NCBI RefSeq assembly: GCF_000325705.1
Contig: NC_019904.1
Coordinates: 3,784,001-3,848,000 of the forward strand
Length of the DNA stretch: 64,000 nucleotides
Direction of reading: 5' to 3'
From: Echinicola vietnamensis DSM 17526
GTDB lineage: Bacteria > Bacteroidota > Bacteroidia > Cytophagales > Cyclobacteriaceae
Below the pieces are notes generated by a model, which saw only the letters and a program-made list of their open reading frames with translations, was not told the DNA's origin and did no database searches. Made by a program: the position numbers and the translations under genes. This document shows positions 55,179-63,705 of the stretch, one piece after another (position 1 is the first letter of the stretch; every line of letters starts with the position of its first letter).

Positions 55179-55248
55179 TAAAATTAGAGCAGCAAATAGG
55201 GATTTTTATAGAAGTGGCAGGGCTTGGCGTTGAAGGGTAGGACTTGGC
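55179..55248 (-). promoter_or_regulatory. Putative activator array plus -7 box of DUF1896-helicase
   Basis: TGGC on the + strand at 55215, 55225 and 55245 (GGGT at 55235) keeps exact 10-bp spacing. Read leftward, 28 nt after the proximal tetramer is TAATTTTA (55179-55186), 7/8 to TAnnTTTG. The geometry matches traE, mobC and DUF3945. The region TTGGCGTTGA is shared with the parA site. Confidence 0.6.
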
Positions 55249-55280
55249 TTATCGTTGCTTTTTACAGGACAGTAATTAAA

Positions 55281-55308
55281 ATCAAAAACCCTCCGGAATG
55301 TCGGAGGG
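55281..55308 (-). terminator. Rho-independent terminator after the AbiE pair
   Basis: CCCTCCG (55289-55295) pairs with CGGAGGG (55302-55308) over a 6-nt loop. On the minus strand it is followed by TTTTTGATTTT. It lies about 60 bp after the AbiEii stop and stops leftward transcription before the DUF1896 promoter. Confidence 0.82.
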
Positions 55309-55368
55309 CATTTATGGGATTGTCAAGAATTTGAATTATCCTGCCAACAATAGGATGCTTTTAAAATA

Positions 55369-56298
55369 TCACGTTTTGTTATTGAAAAGTACCTCTTTCA
55401 GTTTCTCGGCTGCTTGCCTGTGTTTCTTTTCGTCCATTTTTGAGAGATTGAGCAGTTTCCACTGAACAGATGGCAAATGAGCGACTTCCTCCATATTGGG
55501 CAGACCCAATAACTCCCATTGCGGTTTTCGTTCTTTAAAAGACAACAAAAATGCCCTCTCATCTGGAGTCATTTCTTTATTGATAACGGTCACCAGTTGC
55601 TCCCTTGTCCGTTCCAGTACTTCTACGGAAATATCCACCTCTGCCATTTGTGCGAATTCTGATTCATATATTTCACGTATGTCTTTGCGGTGTGGCGCAA
55701 GCAGTTCAGCCATTGGTCGCTGGTGGCTGATCAGGAACACAAGAAATGTTTTTCGTAGATTTTCCGTAAACCCCTCATTTTCGAGCAGAAACTTTACATC
55801 AAACAAATCACGGGGATGTTGCCTGTCCAATGCCGCGGCAATCTTCCCCGCGTATAAATCGGGTAATGATGCTACCTGTATTTCGGCGTAACCAAATTCA
55901 CGCTCTACGGTTTCACAAACTTCCATGCGAACCTCAGGGAATACCGATCCCCGGATAACCGGTGACAACTCCACTTTGACACGTATATCTTCCACTTGCA
56001 GAATAAGACGGAGTGCGTTCCCCTGTTCGTGCGTGTTCTGTATGCGAATGCCCGGAATGGTTTTCTTAATCAGTTCGCTCAATCTCGATAATGCTTCACG
56101 GATATTAGCGAGTGCTTCTTCACGTCCCTCTGAGGGCAGGTAGAGCAAATCAATATCAACTGATAGTCTGGGAAGTTCCCTGTAAAAAAGGTTGATGGCG
56201 GTTCCGCCCTTCAGGGCAAAACATTTCTCACTGTCCAAAAGTGGCAGGATGCGTACCAATAACTGGACCTGCCGGTAATAAATACTGTCTTTCTTCAT
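55369..56298 (-). CDS. abiEii: AbiEii-type nucleotidyltransferase toxin
   Basis: A 309-residue protein of the AbiEii/AbiGii toxin family, a DUF1814-type nucleotidyltransferase. Visible motifs are FALKGGTAINLFYRELPRLS with the GG pair and the acidic pair VDIDLLYLP. ADLYAGKIAAALDRQHPRDLFD, seen in part near 160-180, is the conserved second half. Type IV toxin-antitoxin AbiE causes growth arrest and phage abortive infection. It starts 3 bp after the antitoxin gene and is followed by a terminator. Confidence 0.9.
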   Translation of the reverse strand: MKKDSIYYRQVQLLVRILPLLDSEKCFALKGGTAINLFYRELPRLSVDIDLLYLPSEGREEALANIREALSRLSELIKKTIPGIRIQNTHEQGNALRLILQVEDIRVKVELSPVIRGSVFPEVRMEVCETVEREFGYAEIQVASLPDLYAGKIAAALDRQHPRDLFDVKFLLENEGFTENLRKTFLVFLISHQRPMAELLAPHRKDIREIYESEFAQMAEVDISVEVLERTREQLVTVINKEMTPDERAFLLSFKERKPQWELLGLPNMEEVAHLPSVQWKLLNLSKMDEKKHRQAAEKLKEVLFNNKT

Positions 56299-56301
56299 CT
56301 G

Positions 56302-57090
56302 TTAGGGTTGAAAATCCTTGGGTACGGTTATTTTATATGTTTTATCAAGCTCTCCTTCCTTTGCAATTACCCGGTTGCCGGACCCAAGGGCTATATGTTC
56401 CGTATCCAGCTTTGAAAACCATGTATAATTATGCCTTGAAGCGAACCAAAGGAAAAGCCGTTTGACTTTGACATTTGTGCACGCCTCCAATAATCGTTGC
56501 AAGGTTCGGGGGGAAAGGGAGGTCATTCCTTGTATGAGCTGATCTGCATGTTCAAATGATATTTTTCTGGGAACGTCGTTGAGCATTTCCAAGCAGGCTC
56601 TTTCCGGGCATGATATTTTCAGGTCTTTGAAACCTTCTTTCCAAGAAACGGAACTGGTGTATTTCCCGGAAATATCTCTTTCCATACCGGAGAAAAGTTC
56701 ATTCCGGGTATGGCGTATAAAAGCTATGTTTTCCGATAGTTCGTTCGTCCATAAGGGTAATTTATCATTACCGTATAGACGGATGGTTTCTTTTTGGGAA
56801 ACGGGTATGTAATGCGAAAACCCTTTTAATTCAAGAGCCGACAGCCCACCTACCACATAATCCGTTTTCATAACGGTTTGCAAGGTATAGACCATACTTT
56901 GCCAGGAAAGCAGGATACTCCCCCTTGTATATAGCCCTTTCCACAGTAATTTCAACTGTTCGCTTTTTACCAGGTTGTCTATGGCATGTTTGTCCAAAGA
57001 AGCCTCTTCCATAAGCCAGTTACGGGTTACAATCATACTTTCGGGTATTATCTGTTCCAATAATCGTCGTCTTTCAGGATTGGATGCCAT
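56302..57090 (-). CDS. abiEi: AbiEi-type antitoxin/transcriptional repressor
   Basis: A 262-residue antitoxin. A winged HTH at the N-terminus (SMIVTRNWLMEEASLDKHAI, LVKSEQLKLLWKGLYTRG) is followed by the AbiEi antitoxin domain (YVVGGLSALELKGFSHYIP, CPERACLEMLNDVP). AbiEi both neutralises the toxin and represses its own promoter by binding paired inverted repeats. Such repeats are seen just upstream at 57110-57189. The gene is 3 bp from abiEii. Confidence 0.88.
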   Translation of the reverse strand: MASNPERRRLLEQIIPESMIVTRNWLMEEASLDKHAIDNLVKSEQLKLLWKGLYTRGSILLSWQSMVYTLQTVMKTDYVVGGLSALELKGFSHYIPVSQKETIRLYGNDKLPLWTNELSENIAFIRHTRNELFSGMERDISGKYTSSVSWKEGFKDLKISCPERACLEMLNDVPRKISFEHADQLIQGMTSLSPRTLQRLLEACTNVKVKRLFLWFASRHNYTWFSKLDTEHIALGSGNRVIAKEGELDKTYKITVPKDFQP

Positions 57091-57109
57091 GTTTACATAA
57101 TTTATTTTA

Positions 57110-57189
57110 GGCGGCGTTTATCGCCGTCAAAACAAAGATACGTAAATATTTTGTTTATATAAAATAAAAATAACGGCGTTTATCGCCGT
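57110..57189. promoter_or_regulatory. Two inverted repeats, AbiEi operator candidates
   Basis: CGGCG-TTTAT-CGCCG occurs twice, at 57112-57126 and 57174-57188, with 62 bp between copies (about six helical turns). The first copy stands 20 bp before the abiEi start. The second lies just upstream of that promoter region, next to the topB 3' end. AbiEi of known systems binds two inverted repeats cooperatively, which fits this arrangement. Confidence 0.75.
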
Positions 57190-57208
57190 TGAATAAGATT
57201 TATATAAA

Positions 57209-59290
57209 CTATTTCTTTTTCCGCTTCTCAAATTCAAAGGAGCTTTCAGCTTTGTCGTTCAAGACGATATAGGCATCGAACGTCTTTCCCGCCTTGCTTT
57301 TCATTCCTTTGATAAGCGATGTTTTGCCGTTATCCACCAGGCTTTCAATATCAACAATGCCGATTTGCACGCCGCAAACAATGCGAAACTGGACCCAATT
57401 GCAAGCCTCGTCCGGACACTTCACGATTTTATCCCGGATGAGCAGTTTTTGTTTTTTGCATTTCGGACAGACAAGTTCGGGTGAATTATCCTTGGCAATG
57501 GAAGTTTGCAACAGTTCTCCGGTGATGGATTTGGTATAGGCCTCCATTTCCTTTTGGAATGCTATGGCATTCATTTCACTGGTTTCGATTTTCTGAAGTG
57601 CCAGTTCCCATTCGGCGGTCATGGCCACGTCTGCAATTTTCCGGTCTTTGACCAACTCATATACCTGCAATCCCTTTTCCGTAGGAATCAAAGATTTCTT
57701 TTCCCGCTGGATATAATTGCGGGTAAACAGGGTTTCGATTATTGCGGCTCTTGTAGCCGGAGTGCCAATACCGATATTCTGCAAAGCTTTCCGTTCTTCC
57801 TCGTTCTTGATATCCTTTCCCGCCGTTTCCATAGCCGACAAAAGCCCTGCTTCGGTGTATAATACGGGAGGCTTGGTTTTCTTTTCCAAAACTGCGGCTT
57901 GTTTGATTTTGAGTACATCACCTTCTTTTATGTCCGGTAGATCCTCTATAGGTTCTGCATCATCATCGGTGAAGTTACCTTTGATGGAACGCCAGCCGGG
58001 TTCGAGCACCTTGCAGCCCTTTGTCGTAAAATCGTAATGCAATGCCTGTAAAGTAATATGAGTGGCCTCCTTGGTGCAGGCACCGGAAATCGCTTCGAGT
58101 AGTCGAAAGGCAATCATATCATAAACCGCATTTTCCTTTGCATTCAGTGCCGATGGGATTGTGTCGGTAGTCAATAACCCGTGGTGGTCGGTCACGCGCA
58201 GGTCATTCACGATGCGTTTATTGAAACGTCCCCATTTCACTTTGGCAACGGCTTGTTTACAGGTGTCCCTATCCTGCAAAGCTCTTATGAGATTGGGAAT
58301 CTCTGTCCACATATCTTCGGGTATGTACTTGCTTCCGGTACGTGGATAGGTGATAAACTTCTTCTCATAAAGACTTTGAGCAATTTTGAGGGTTTCTTCC
58401 GCAGATAGGTTCAGTTTTTTGTTTACTTCTTTTTGCAAGCCGGTCAGGTCAAACAACAAGGGCGGCTGTTCTGTAACGTTTTTGGTTTCTACGGATGTGA
58501 CAGCAGCCGTATTCCCGTTTCTCTCTATGGATTTCAAGGTGTCCTTTGCCAGTTTTTGGTTATCCCACTTATTTTTGGAAAGGCTTTTAAACTCGATGAA
58601 TTCCTTGGTATGCGACAACTGTATCTGCCAGTATTTCTGTACCGAAAAGTTTTTGTTTTCCAAGTAACGCCTACATATCAAAGCTAGTGTTGGCGTCTGT
58701 ACCCGTCCAAGCGAATAAACACCATTGCCAGCCGCAATGGAGAGTGCCTGCGTGGCATTGATTCCTACCAGCCAGTCTGCACGACTTCTGCCTTGTGCCG
58801 CTTGGTATAGTCCGTCAAACTCCTTTCCGTCTTTGAGGTTGTCAAAACCCTGTTTAATGGCTTTTTCCGTAAGGGAACTGATCCAAAGTCGCTGAAAGGG
58901 CTTGATGCATTTCAGGTACTCGTAAATGTATCTGAATATGAGCTCGCCCTCACGTCCGGCATCGGTCGCTACGATAATGCCATCACTTCGGTTAAAAAGC
59001 TGTTCAATGATTTTCAGTTGCTTTATCGCTCCTGCGTCGGTGGTGTAGCCTTTGTCTTTTTTCACCTTGCGGACTGCCAGTAAAAACGGATGGGGCAATA
59101 TCGGCAAAGCTGCTTTGTCAAATCCCGTTATGCCATAATCTTCGGGCATTCCCAACCCGACAAGGTGTCCGAATGCCCAGGTAACAAAATAGCCGTTGCC
59201 TGTCAGGTGACCTTCCTTCTTTTCGGTGGCTCCCAACAGGCTGGCTATTTCCCTTGCTACACTTGGTTTTTCTGCAATGACTGTTTTCAT
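57209..59290 (-). CDS. topB: DNA topoisomerase III (TopB)
   Basis: A 693-residue type IA topoisomerase. The Toprim domain starts at MKTVIAEKPSVAREIASLLG, with VATDAGREGELIFRYIYE (DxDxE-type metal site). The active-site Tyr is in KKFITYPRTGSKYIPEDM. A C-terminal Cys zinc module (CPKCKKQKLLIRDKIVKCP) completes it. It resolves topological links during element transfer or replication. It starts 6 bp after the DUF3945 gene and belongs to the same operon. Length is normal for the ICE-borne TopB. Confidence 0.95.
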   Translation of the reverse strand: MKTVIAEKPSVAREIASLLGATEKKEGHLTGNGYFVTWAFGHLVGLGMPEDYGITGFDKAALPILPHPFLLAVRKVKKDKGYTTDAGAIKQLKIIEQLFNRSDGIIVATDAGREGELIFRYIYEYLKCIKPFQRLWISSLTEKAIKQGFDNLKDGKEFDGLYQAAQGRSRADWLVGINATQALSIAAGNGVYSLGRVQTPTLALICRRYLENKNFSVQKYWQIQLSHTKEFIEFKSLSKNKWDNQKLAKDTLKSIERNGNTAAVTSVETKNVTEQPPLLFDLTGLQKEVNKKLNLSAEETLKIAQSLYEKKFITYPRTGSKYIPEDMWTEIPNLIRALQDRDTCKQAVAKVKWGRFNKRIVNDLRVTDHHGLLTTDTIPSALNAKENAVYDMIAFRLLEAISGACTKEATHITLQALHYDFTTKGCKVLEPGWRSIKGNFTDDDAEPIEDLPDIKEGDVLKIKQAAVLEKKTKPPVLYTEAGLLSAMETAGKDIKNEEERKALQNIGIGTPATRAAIIETLFTRNYIQREKKSLIPTEKGLQVYELVKDRKIADVAMTAEWELALQKIETSEMNAIAFQKEMEAYTKSITGELLQTSIAKDNSPELVCPKCKKQKLLIRDKIVKCPDEACNWVQFRIVCGVQIGIVDIESLVDNGKTSLIKGMKSKAGKTFDAYIVLNDKAESSFEFEKRKKK

Positions 59291-59296
59291 ACTTTA

Positions 59297-60760
59297 CTAC
59301 ATTTTTCTGCTTCTGGCCTTTGCAGGTGTTTTGGGTTTTTCCTGTTGTTGCTGCTGTTTTTTGTCTTTCGGGGTTTGTTGCGCTGTCTTCAAAGGCTCTT
59401 TGATATTCTTGGTAGCTTCGTTGGTTTTTCCCTCTGAGTTGACTGCTGTTTGGGTTTTGTGGGGTTCGGTAGGTTTTGCCTGCTCTTTGAGCTTATCAGG
59501 ATTTCGGAAAGAAAATTCCGTTCTGCCTGTTTCCTGATTCAGCGTGATATATCCCTGATATTTTTGCCCCTTTTTATCCATCAGGCCATCTACGTACACC
59601 GTTTGACCGGCTTTGAACTTATTGTATTGCTCTTCGTCCAGTTCCTTGCCCCGGAATGTTCGTGGAGCTTCCTGCGGCTGGTTTTGCTGATTGTTTTGAA
59701 CATTGCTCTGTGTTTGCCGATTGGAATTGTTCCTGTCAAAAAGAAACTCCACATAGCGTTTGTCCGCGTTGAACTGAACCATAGCCGCAAACTCGGTTCC
59801 TTTCCTGGAAATCATACCTTCCAGATAAAGCGGTTTACCTTCCATTAAGGCTTGTTTTTGCGCATCGCCCAGTTTTACCCCTTTGATCTCATCCGGGATT
59901 CTGATAAAATCCGTCCGTAATGCGACCAGTTCATTGGTCAGCCTGTCTACGCTGACAATGGACGGAAGTGTTTCGCCTGTTTTGGGATTGGTCAGGTTAA
60001 CCACACGTCCCATATTTCCTGATTCGAGTAGATTTTTCTTGTCCTCATCGGTAAACTTATGGCCGAAAAACTCAAAGTTCAGGTTTGGCTCTTTACGGAT
60101 GCCGTGAATGGCAACCACCACCTGTCCGTCATCATTGGGTTGCAGGGATAAGCGGGCGTCCATTCGGGTTACCGCAGTACCAAGGTTTAGGCTTACCGGT
60201 ACAAGTTCGTTGGTCTTATAGCCTTTCAGTAAAGGTTCAAGGAGGTTCATTTTTTCAAGGCGCTCCTTACCTAATCCAAGATTGTTCATGGTTTCCCAAT
60301 CAATCTGTTCCAGCTTGTAGCGGTATTCGCTGGTTTCCGGGGTTTTCTGTGTCGTTTCCATATCATTTTGATTTTCTTGTTTTTGTTTCTCTTTTATTTC
60401 CGGTTTGATCTCGTGCTGTTTTAGTAGGTGTTCGCCTTCAGGAGTTGGACTGCTTACCTGCTTTTGCATTTTATCCGCCGTATCAATGGCAATAGGTGAG
60501 GGAACTTTGAAAAAAGAGAAGTTGGTGGGGTTCTTCAACTGGCTGAAAAAGTTGGAGAAGAAGTTGGAAAAGAAATCGCCATGTCTGTCCACCCGCATAA
60601 ACTGGTTCTGGTTTTTCCTTGTAGGATCAACCGTTTCCATTTTCCCATTTTTGTCAATGCTTTTTACAGCCTGGATTTTCTTTTTCTCCTTATCCAGTAC
60701 CAGCAATATGTCCGAGAGTTGTTCCGGTACTTGTGGTTTATCTAACGTTTGCTCACTCAT
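59297..60760 (-). CDS. DUF3945/DUF4099 protein
   Basis: A 487-residue protein typical of Bacteroidota mobile elements. The N-terminal region carries the DUF4099-like start (LSDILLVLDKEKKKIQAVKS). The central DUF3945 repeats are recognised by GVKLGDAQKQALMEGKPLYL and the related GKELDEEQYNKFKAGQTVYV, each followed by FSTRN-like strands. The C-terminus is long and low-complexity (Gln, Lys, Thr and Pro). No enzyme motif is seen. It is co-operonic with topB and its promoter region carries the GCCA array. Confidence 0.9.
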   Translation of the reverse strand: MSEQTLDKPQVPEQLSDILLVLDKEKKKIQAVKSIDKNGKMETVDPTRKNQNQFMRVDRHGDFFSNFFSNFFSQLKNPTNFSFFKVPSPIAIDTADKMQKQVSSPTPEGEHLLKQHEIKPEIKEKQKQENQNDMETTQKTPETSEYRYKLEQIDWETMNNLGLGKERLEKMNLLEPLLKGYKTNELVPVSLNLGTAVTRMDARLSLQPNDDGQVVVAIHGIRKEPNLNFEFFGHKFTDEDKKNLLESGNMGRVVNLTNPKTGETLPSIVSVDRLTNELVALRTDFIRIPDEIKGVKLGDAQKQALMEGKPLYLEGMISRKGTEFAAMVQFNADKRYVEFLFDRNNSNRQTQSNVQNNQQNQPQEAPRTFRGKELDEEQYNKFKAGQTVYVDGLMDKKGQKYQGYITLNQETGRTEFSFRNPDKLKEQAKPTEPHKTQTAVNSEGKTNEATKNIKEPLKTAQQTPKDKKQQQQQEKPKTPAKARSRKM

Positions 60761-60786
60761 CGCTTGAAAATTTTAAAGTTCAGTGC

Positions 60787-60856
60787 CGAAAGTAAAAGAC
60801 GTACTCATCGTTTTGCTTCAATTGGCATCCACTGGCAGTGTTTGTCACTTGTTGGC
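60787..60856 (-). promoter_or_regulatory. Putative activator array plus -7 box of DUF3945-topB
   Basis: TGGC on the + strand at 60823, 60833 and 60853 (TGTC at 60843) keeps exact 10-bp spacing. Read leftward, 28 nt from the proximal tetramer lies TACTTTCG (60787-60794), 7/8 to TAnnTTTG. The start codon is 27 bp further on. The array overlaps the 3' end of the HTH gene. Confidence 0.6.
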
Positions 60857-61153
60857 GTTCGTTTTGGGGACCGGAGCCCTGAAACTCTCACGGATGAAGC
60901 GATGGACGTCGGAGAGCTTGTAATACAATTTTCCACTTATGGTGTAATAGGGCAACTTGCCGATGGAGCGGTAGCGTTGCAGGGAACGGTTACTTATTTT
61001 TAGCATCTGGAGCAGATCCTGATTGTCGAGCAACTCCTCACCATCTATGCAGTTGCGTTTTTTCTGCACATCCTCTAAATGGTCGCTAAGTATGTCAAAG
61101 CGCCCCATAATGCGTTCCATCCATGCCGTAAATTCCATTTTATCAATATTCAT
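60845..61153 (-). CDS. Excisionase-like helix-turn-helix protein
   Basis: A 102-residue protein with a MerR-like HTH_17 fold: LLDNQDLLQMLKISNRSLQR, then YRSIGKLPYYTISGKLYYKL with the wing and SDVHRFIRESF. Such proteins act as recombination directionality factors or regulators in Bacteroidota conjugative elements (Xis-like). The ATG at 61153 begins MNIDKMEFTAWMERIMGRFD. It stands upstream of the DUF3945-topB operon and may control excision or that operon. It could also bind the phased GCCA arrays; this is untested. Confidence 0.82.
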   Translation of the reverse strand: MNIDKMEFTAWMERIMGRFDILSDHLEDVQKKRNCIDGEELLDNQDLLQMLKISNRSLQRYRSIGKLPYYTISGKLYYKLSDVHRFIRESFRAPVPKTNANK

Positions 61154-61401
61154 AAGGACTCCGTTTTTGTTTCATTACAAAATTCAGGAGTGTGGAAGGG
61201 TTTGTCTGCCAAGGCTAGCCAATTGGTTTAGCTGTTTTTTTAAATTTTAGCAGTAATGAGAATTAGCTGAAAAACAATGGGTTAATTCTTGTAGAGTATA
61301 TCGTTGGAGAACGGAACAGAGATTTTACCAATTGGCGGATATGGGCAAAAAGAAAGCAGCACATAAAATGCACTGCCTTGAACTTGACCTTTTGGATGCT
61401 G

Positions 61402-62256
61402 TCAAAGATCTTTATCCATGTATTCTTCGAGAGATAATTTCAACTGATCCAGAAATGCGGTTCTCGAACCAGCCCGGGTTTTCATCCGGTGAAAAGCGTG
61501 ATGCAGGTCTCCGAGAGGAATACGGAAAAGTATCTGGAACATCAGGCTTATTTTTCGGATGCCGATCTTACCATGTGAAATAACACCGGAAGCGTGAAGT
61601 GCATAAACCAATTCAATGAGCGCGTTTTTGCTGTCTGTCCAGAAAACGTCATTGGAACTTTCCGGCTTCTGCAATATGGTGTCCGGGTTTTCTTCAGGAT
61701 TGATTTTGGTCAGCAGGTAGGAATAAAGCAATTCATTGGCAATGATCCTTGCGATCTTGTAATCAAAAAAAGTTGAGAATAACGGATCTATCTCGAACAC
61801 TATACTGTTAAGTCCATCGTGGTAATTGATATTTCCACGCTTAAAATAGGTGTCGTCACGATCCGTTCGTCCTGAGCGGTAATAACGGTAAAAATCGGTA
61901 TTACAGACATGTGCCATGTATTCCCGTTTTAGGTTGGCCAACTGCGTTGAAAAATATCCATAATACATTTTCCCGTTGTCCACGGGGCAGGCTGTTTCAA
62001 TGCGGTAAACCTTGTTGTAGTAGATTAGTTTACCGAGTATCTGCGGTTTTATCGTTCGGAAGAAGTTGATTTCTTCAGCATCGTTGCAGAAGCCATTCTC
62101 GATAATGTGTCCTTTAGCCGAGAATAGTAGGTCTTGGAGATACAGTGTCATTTCGTAGGCCTCATCAATCAATGTTTTGCCTTGCGATGAAATCTTGTCT
62201 TCCTTTTGGTGTATCTCCAAAATGATGTTTTGTAGAGCGTGTTTCATATCCGCCAA
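61402..62256 (-). CDS. rteC: RteC-family regulator, second intact copy
   Basis: A 284-residue RteC protein with EEINFFRTIKPQILGKLIYY, DFYRYYRSGRTDRDDTYF and FWTDSKNALIELVYALHASG. It is clearly diverged from the copy at 47722-48552 but intact. The element thus carries two RteC-type regulators plus a relic. In CTnDOT RteC activates the excision genes, which fits its place next to the excisionase-like gene. It lies 248 bp upstream of that gene in the same direction. Confidence 0.87.
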   Translation of the reverse strand: MADMKHALQNIILEIHQKEDKISSQGKTLIDEAYEMTLYLQDLLFSAKGHIIENGFCNDAEEINFFRTIKPQILGKLIYYNKVYRIETACPVDNGKMYYGYFSTQLANLKREYMAHVCNTDFYRYYRSGRTDRDDTYFKRGNINYHDGLNSIVFEIDPLFSTFFDYKIARIIANELLYSYLLTKINPEENPDTILQKPESSNDVFWTDSKNALIELVYALHASGVISHGKIGIRKISLMFQILFRIPLGDLHHAFHRMKTRAGSRTAFLDQLKLSLEEYMDKDL

Positions 62257-62466
62257 TTTTATGGGGCTACAGGCTTTTTAGAGACAAGTATTCCCAAATG
62301 AAGTACAAACTTTATGATTTTGAGCACAATATTTCCCCAAGTTCTACCCAAGTTGGGAGATTTTTTTTTTTGCTGCAACCTCATAATTGGAGCTTTACAT
62401 CTCTTGTTGAAAGGAAGCGTAAATTTAGCCTGTCAAAATAAAAATGATAAAAAACAGCGGTGTCTC
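62257..62466. other. Non-coding gap upstream of rteC
   Basis: An AT-rich region containing a run of 11 T around 62362 and no gene. The near-repeat CCCAAGTT occurs twice (about 62336-62356). No clear tRNA or att site was recognised. Confidence 0.4.
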
Positions 62467-62467
62467 C

Positions 62468-62720
62468 TTGCTTCTCGATATTTTCTTCATACTTTTGCAC
62501 CGGTTAGTTCGAACCAAGACGAATCTTTCTCTTTCTGATTGTATACGAAGAAAAATAAATTCAATATAAGTGGTTGATTTTTAATTACTTACGCATCGTT
62601 TTTCGAGGCTAATAATTTTAAATCTTCCAAAAAATGGTTCGAAAATTGTCCCGGGAGGACGACTGGATTTATTTCAAAAGAACCAAAACCCTCTAAATGT
62701 CATGTTTAGAGGGTTTTTAT
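62468..62720 (+). ncRNA. Candidate small RNA transcription unit
   Basis: A Bacteroidota-type promoter is visible: TTG at 62468-62470, 19 nt spacer, then TACTTTTG (62490-62497), a perfect TAnnTTTG. About 200 nt downstream is the strong hairpin at 62687-62715 with a T-tract. Between them there is no credible protein gene, only a 20-codon frame from 62634. This would give a transcript of about 215 nt. It does not match tmRNA, RNase P, SRP RNA or a tRNA by eye. Confidence 0.4.
62687..62720 (+). terminator. Rho-independent terminator
   Basis: AACCCTCTAAA (62687-62697) pairs perfectly with TTTAGAGGGTT (62705-62715) over a 7-nt loop, with TTTATTTTTAT following on the + strand. The A-rich left side would permit weaker use on the minus strand. 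Confidence 0.85.
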
Positions 62721-62829
62721 TTTTATAATGGTAAAAACATTTATCGGTAGTATAATTAAAGGACCAAGTGTAAACGAAAGGCGGGAGCCTATTTTGATGG
62801 CTAAATCTATTCTTTGCCTCCTTTGGTTT

Positions 62830-62908
62830 CTATTTGGCCACGGATGAACATGGATAAACACAGATAGGATGATAAAGGCCTTTTAAATCTGTGCTCATCC
62901 CTTTTATG
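62830..62908. repeat. Dispersed repeat, copy A (partial)
   Basis: CTATTTGGCCACGGATGAAC and following bases recur at 63596-63705 and 63891-64000. This copy is more diverged and shorter. Such GGATGAACATGGATAAACA repeats are widely dispersed in bacterial genomes and do not encode protein. Confidence 0.7.
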
Positions 62909-62999
62909 GACCAAGCATATTTCTTGGGGGACGAATGTTGACATGGTCTTATAAAAGAAAATTTCATGCCGTTAAAACCATGGTTTTCCTCCACAGGGC

Positions 63000-63410
63000 A
63001 AACGCCTTTAAAAAATATGTTCCTATTTGCATTTATATCTGCCGTTCCTACGGAACTTACCCATTTGTGTGTAATCATTTTGGTGCAGGTTGTCACCTGC
63101 ACCTTCTGTATGACCCTCCGCCAAAGGCGGATTAGGCAGGATGCTCAGTTGCTAGCGCATATTCAGGGTTTAACCTCAGCCAAGCCAACCATTATGCATG
63201 AGCAGATAGCTGCGACGGCTTGTACGATCCAAATCAACAAATCATTCTTTCAGGCTATCCCGCCATTCGGCACCATAGGCTACTGCGGTTTCCAATGTAC
63301 AAATCGGGGCAAAGTGCCAGCGGCACGATAAATTTCGTAACCTGCGGATTCATCCGCAGGAACTTAAGGGCTCCTCAACCTCCCGAAGGAGTGCCAGCGG
63401 CACGGATGAT
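63000..63410. repeat. Cluster of short hairpin (REP-like) elements
   Basis: Short perfect or near-perfect inverted repeats follow one another: GTTCC-TAC-GGAAC (near 63041), GGTGCAGGT-TGTC-ACCTGCACC (near 63082), CCGCC-AAA-GGCGG (near 63118), CCTGCGGA-TTCA-TCCGCAGG (near 63342), and GTGCC-AGC-GGCAC twice (near 63315 and 63392). No gene is seen among them. The pattern is that of palindromic REP-type repeats, often mobilised by RAYT-like transposases, none of which is in the window. Confidence 0.6.
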
Positions 63411-63595
63411 AGCTCCTTTACACGAAATTAGTACTAAATGCATTTGCCACACTTGAAAGCCATCATGGAAATCGCTTTTAGCCCCTTGAAATTCTTTAAT
63501 TCAGGCTGACATCTCTTTACTAACAGTTCAAAAGTGTTTGCCCTGGGGGAACGGCCAATTTTCATTATGTTGTAAAATGCCCCCGGCTTTTCGGC
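63411..63595. other. Non-coding stretch between repeats
   Basis: No convincing gene or structure was seen here, nor in 63706-63890. Short open frames exist on both strands but have no family features. Confidence 0.4.
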
Positions 63596-63705
63596 TCGAT
63601 CCTCTATTTGGCCACGAATGAACATGGATAAACATAGATAGGATGCTGAAGGCGTTTTAAGTCTGCGCTCATGCCTTTTATTCGTTTAACGTCTACCTTG
63701 CTATT
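63596..63705. repeat. Dispersed repeat, copy B (110 bp)
   Basis: Starts TCGATCCTCTATTTGGCCAC and ends GTCTACCTTGCTATT. It differs from copy C at only a few positions (for example GAATGAAC against GGATGAAC). Confidence 0.85.

Noticed and set aside
61208..61221. A GCCA pair with 10-bp spacing upstream of the HTH gene
   Set aside because: Only two tetramers, in the opposite orientation relative to the gene, and no TAnnTTT box 28 nt away. Probably chance.
62631..62660. GGTTCGAA...CCCGGGAGGAC as a tRNA 3' end or att site
   Set aside because: No T-stem or acceptor-stem pairing could be built, and no 5' half of a tRNA is present.
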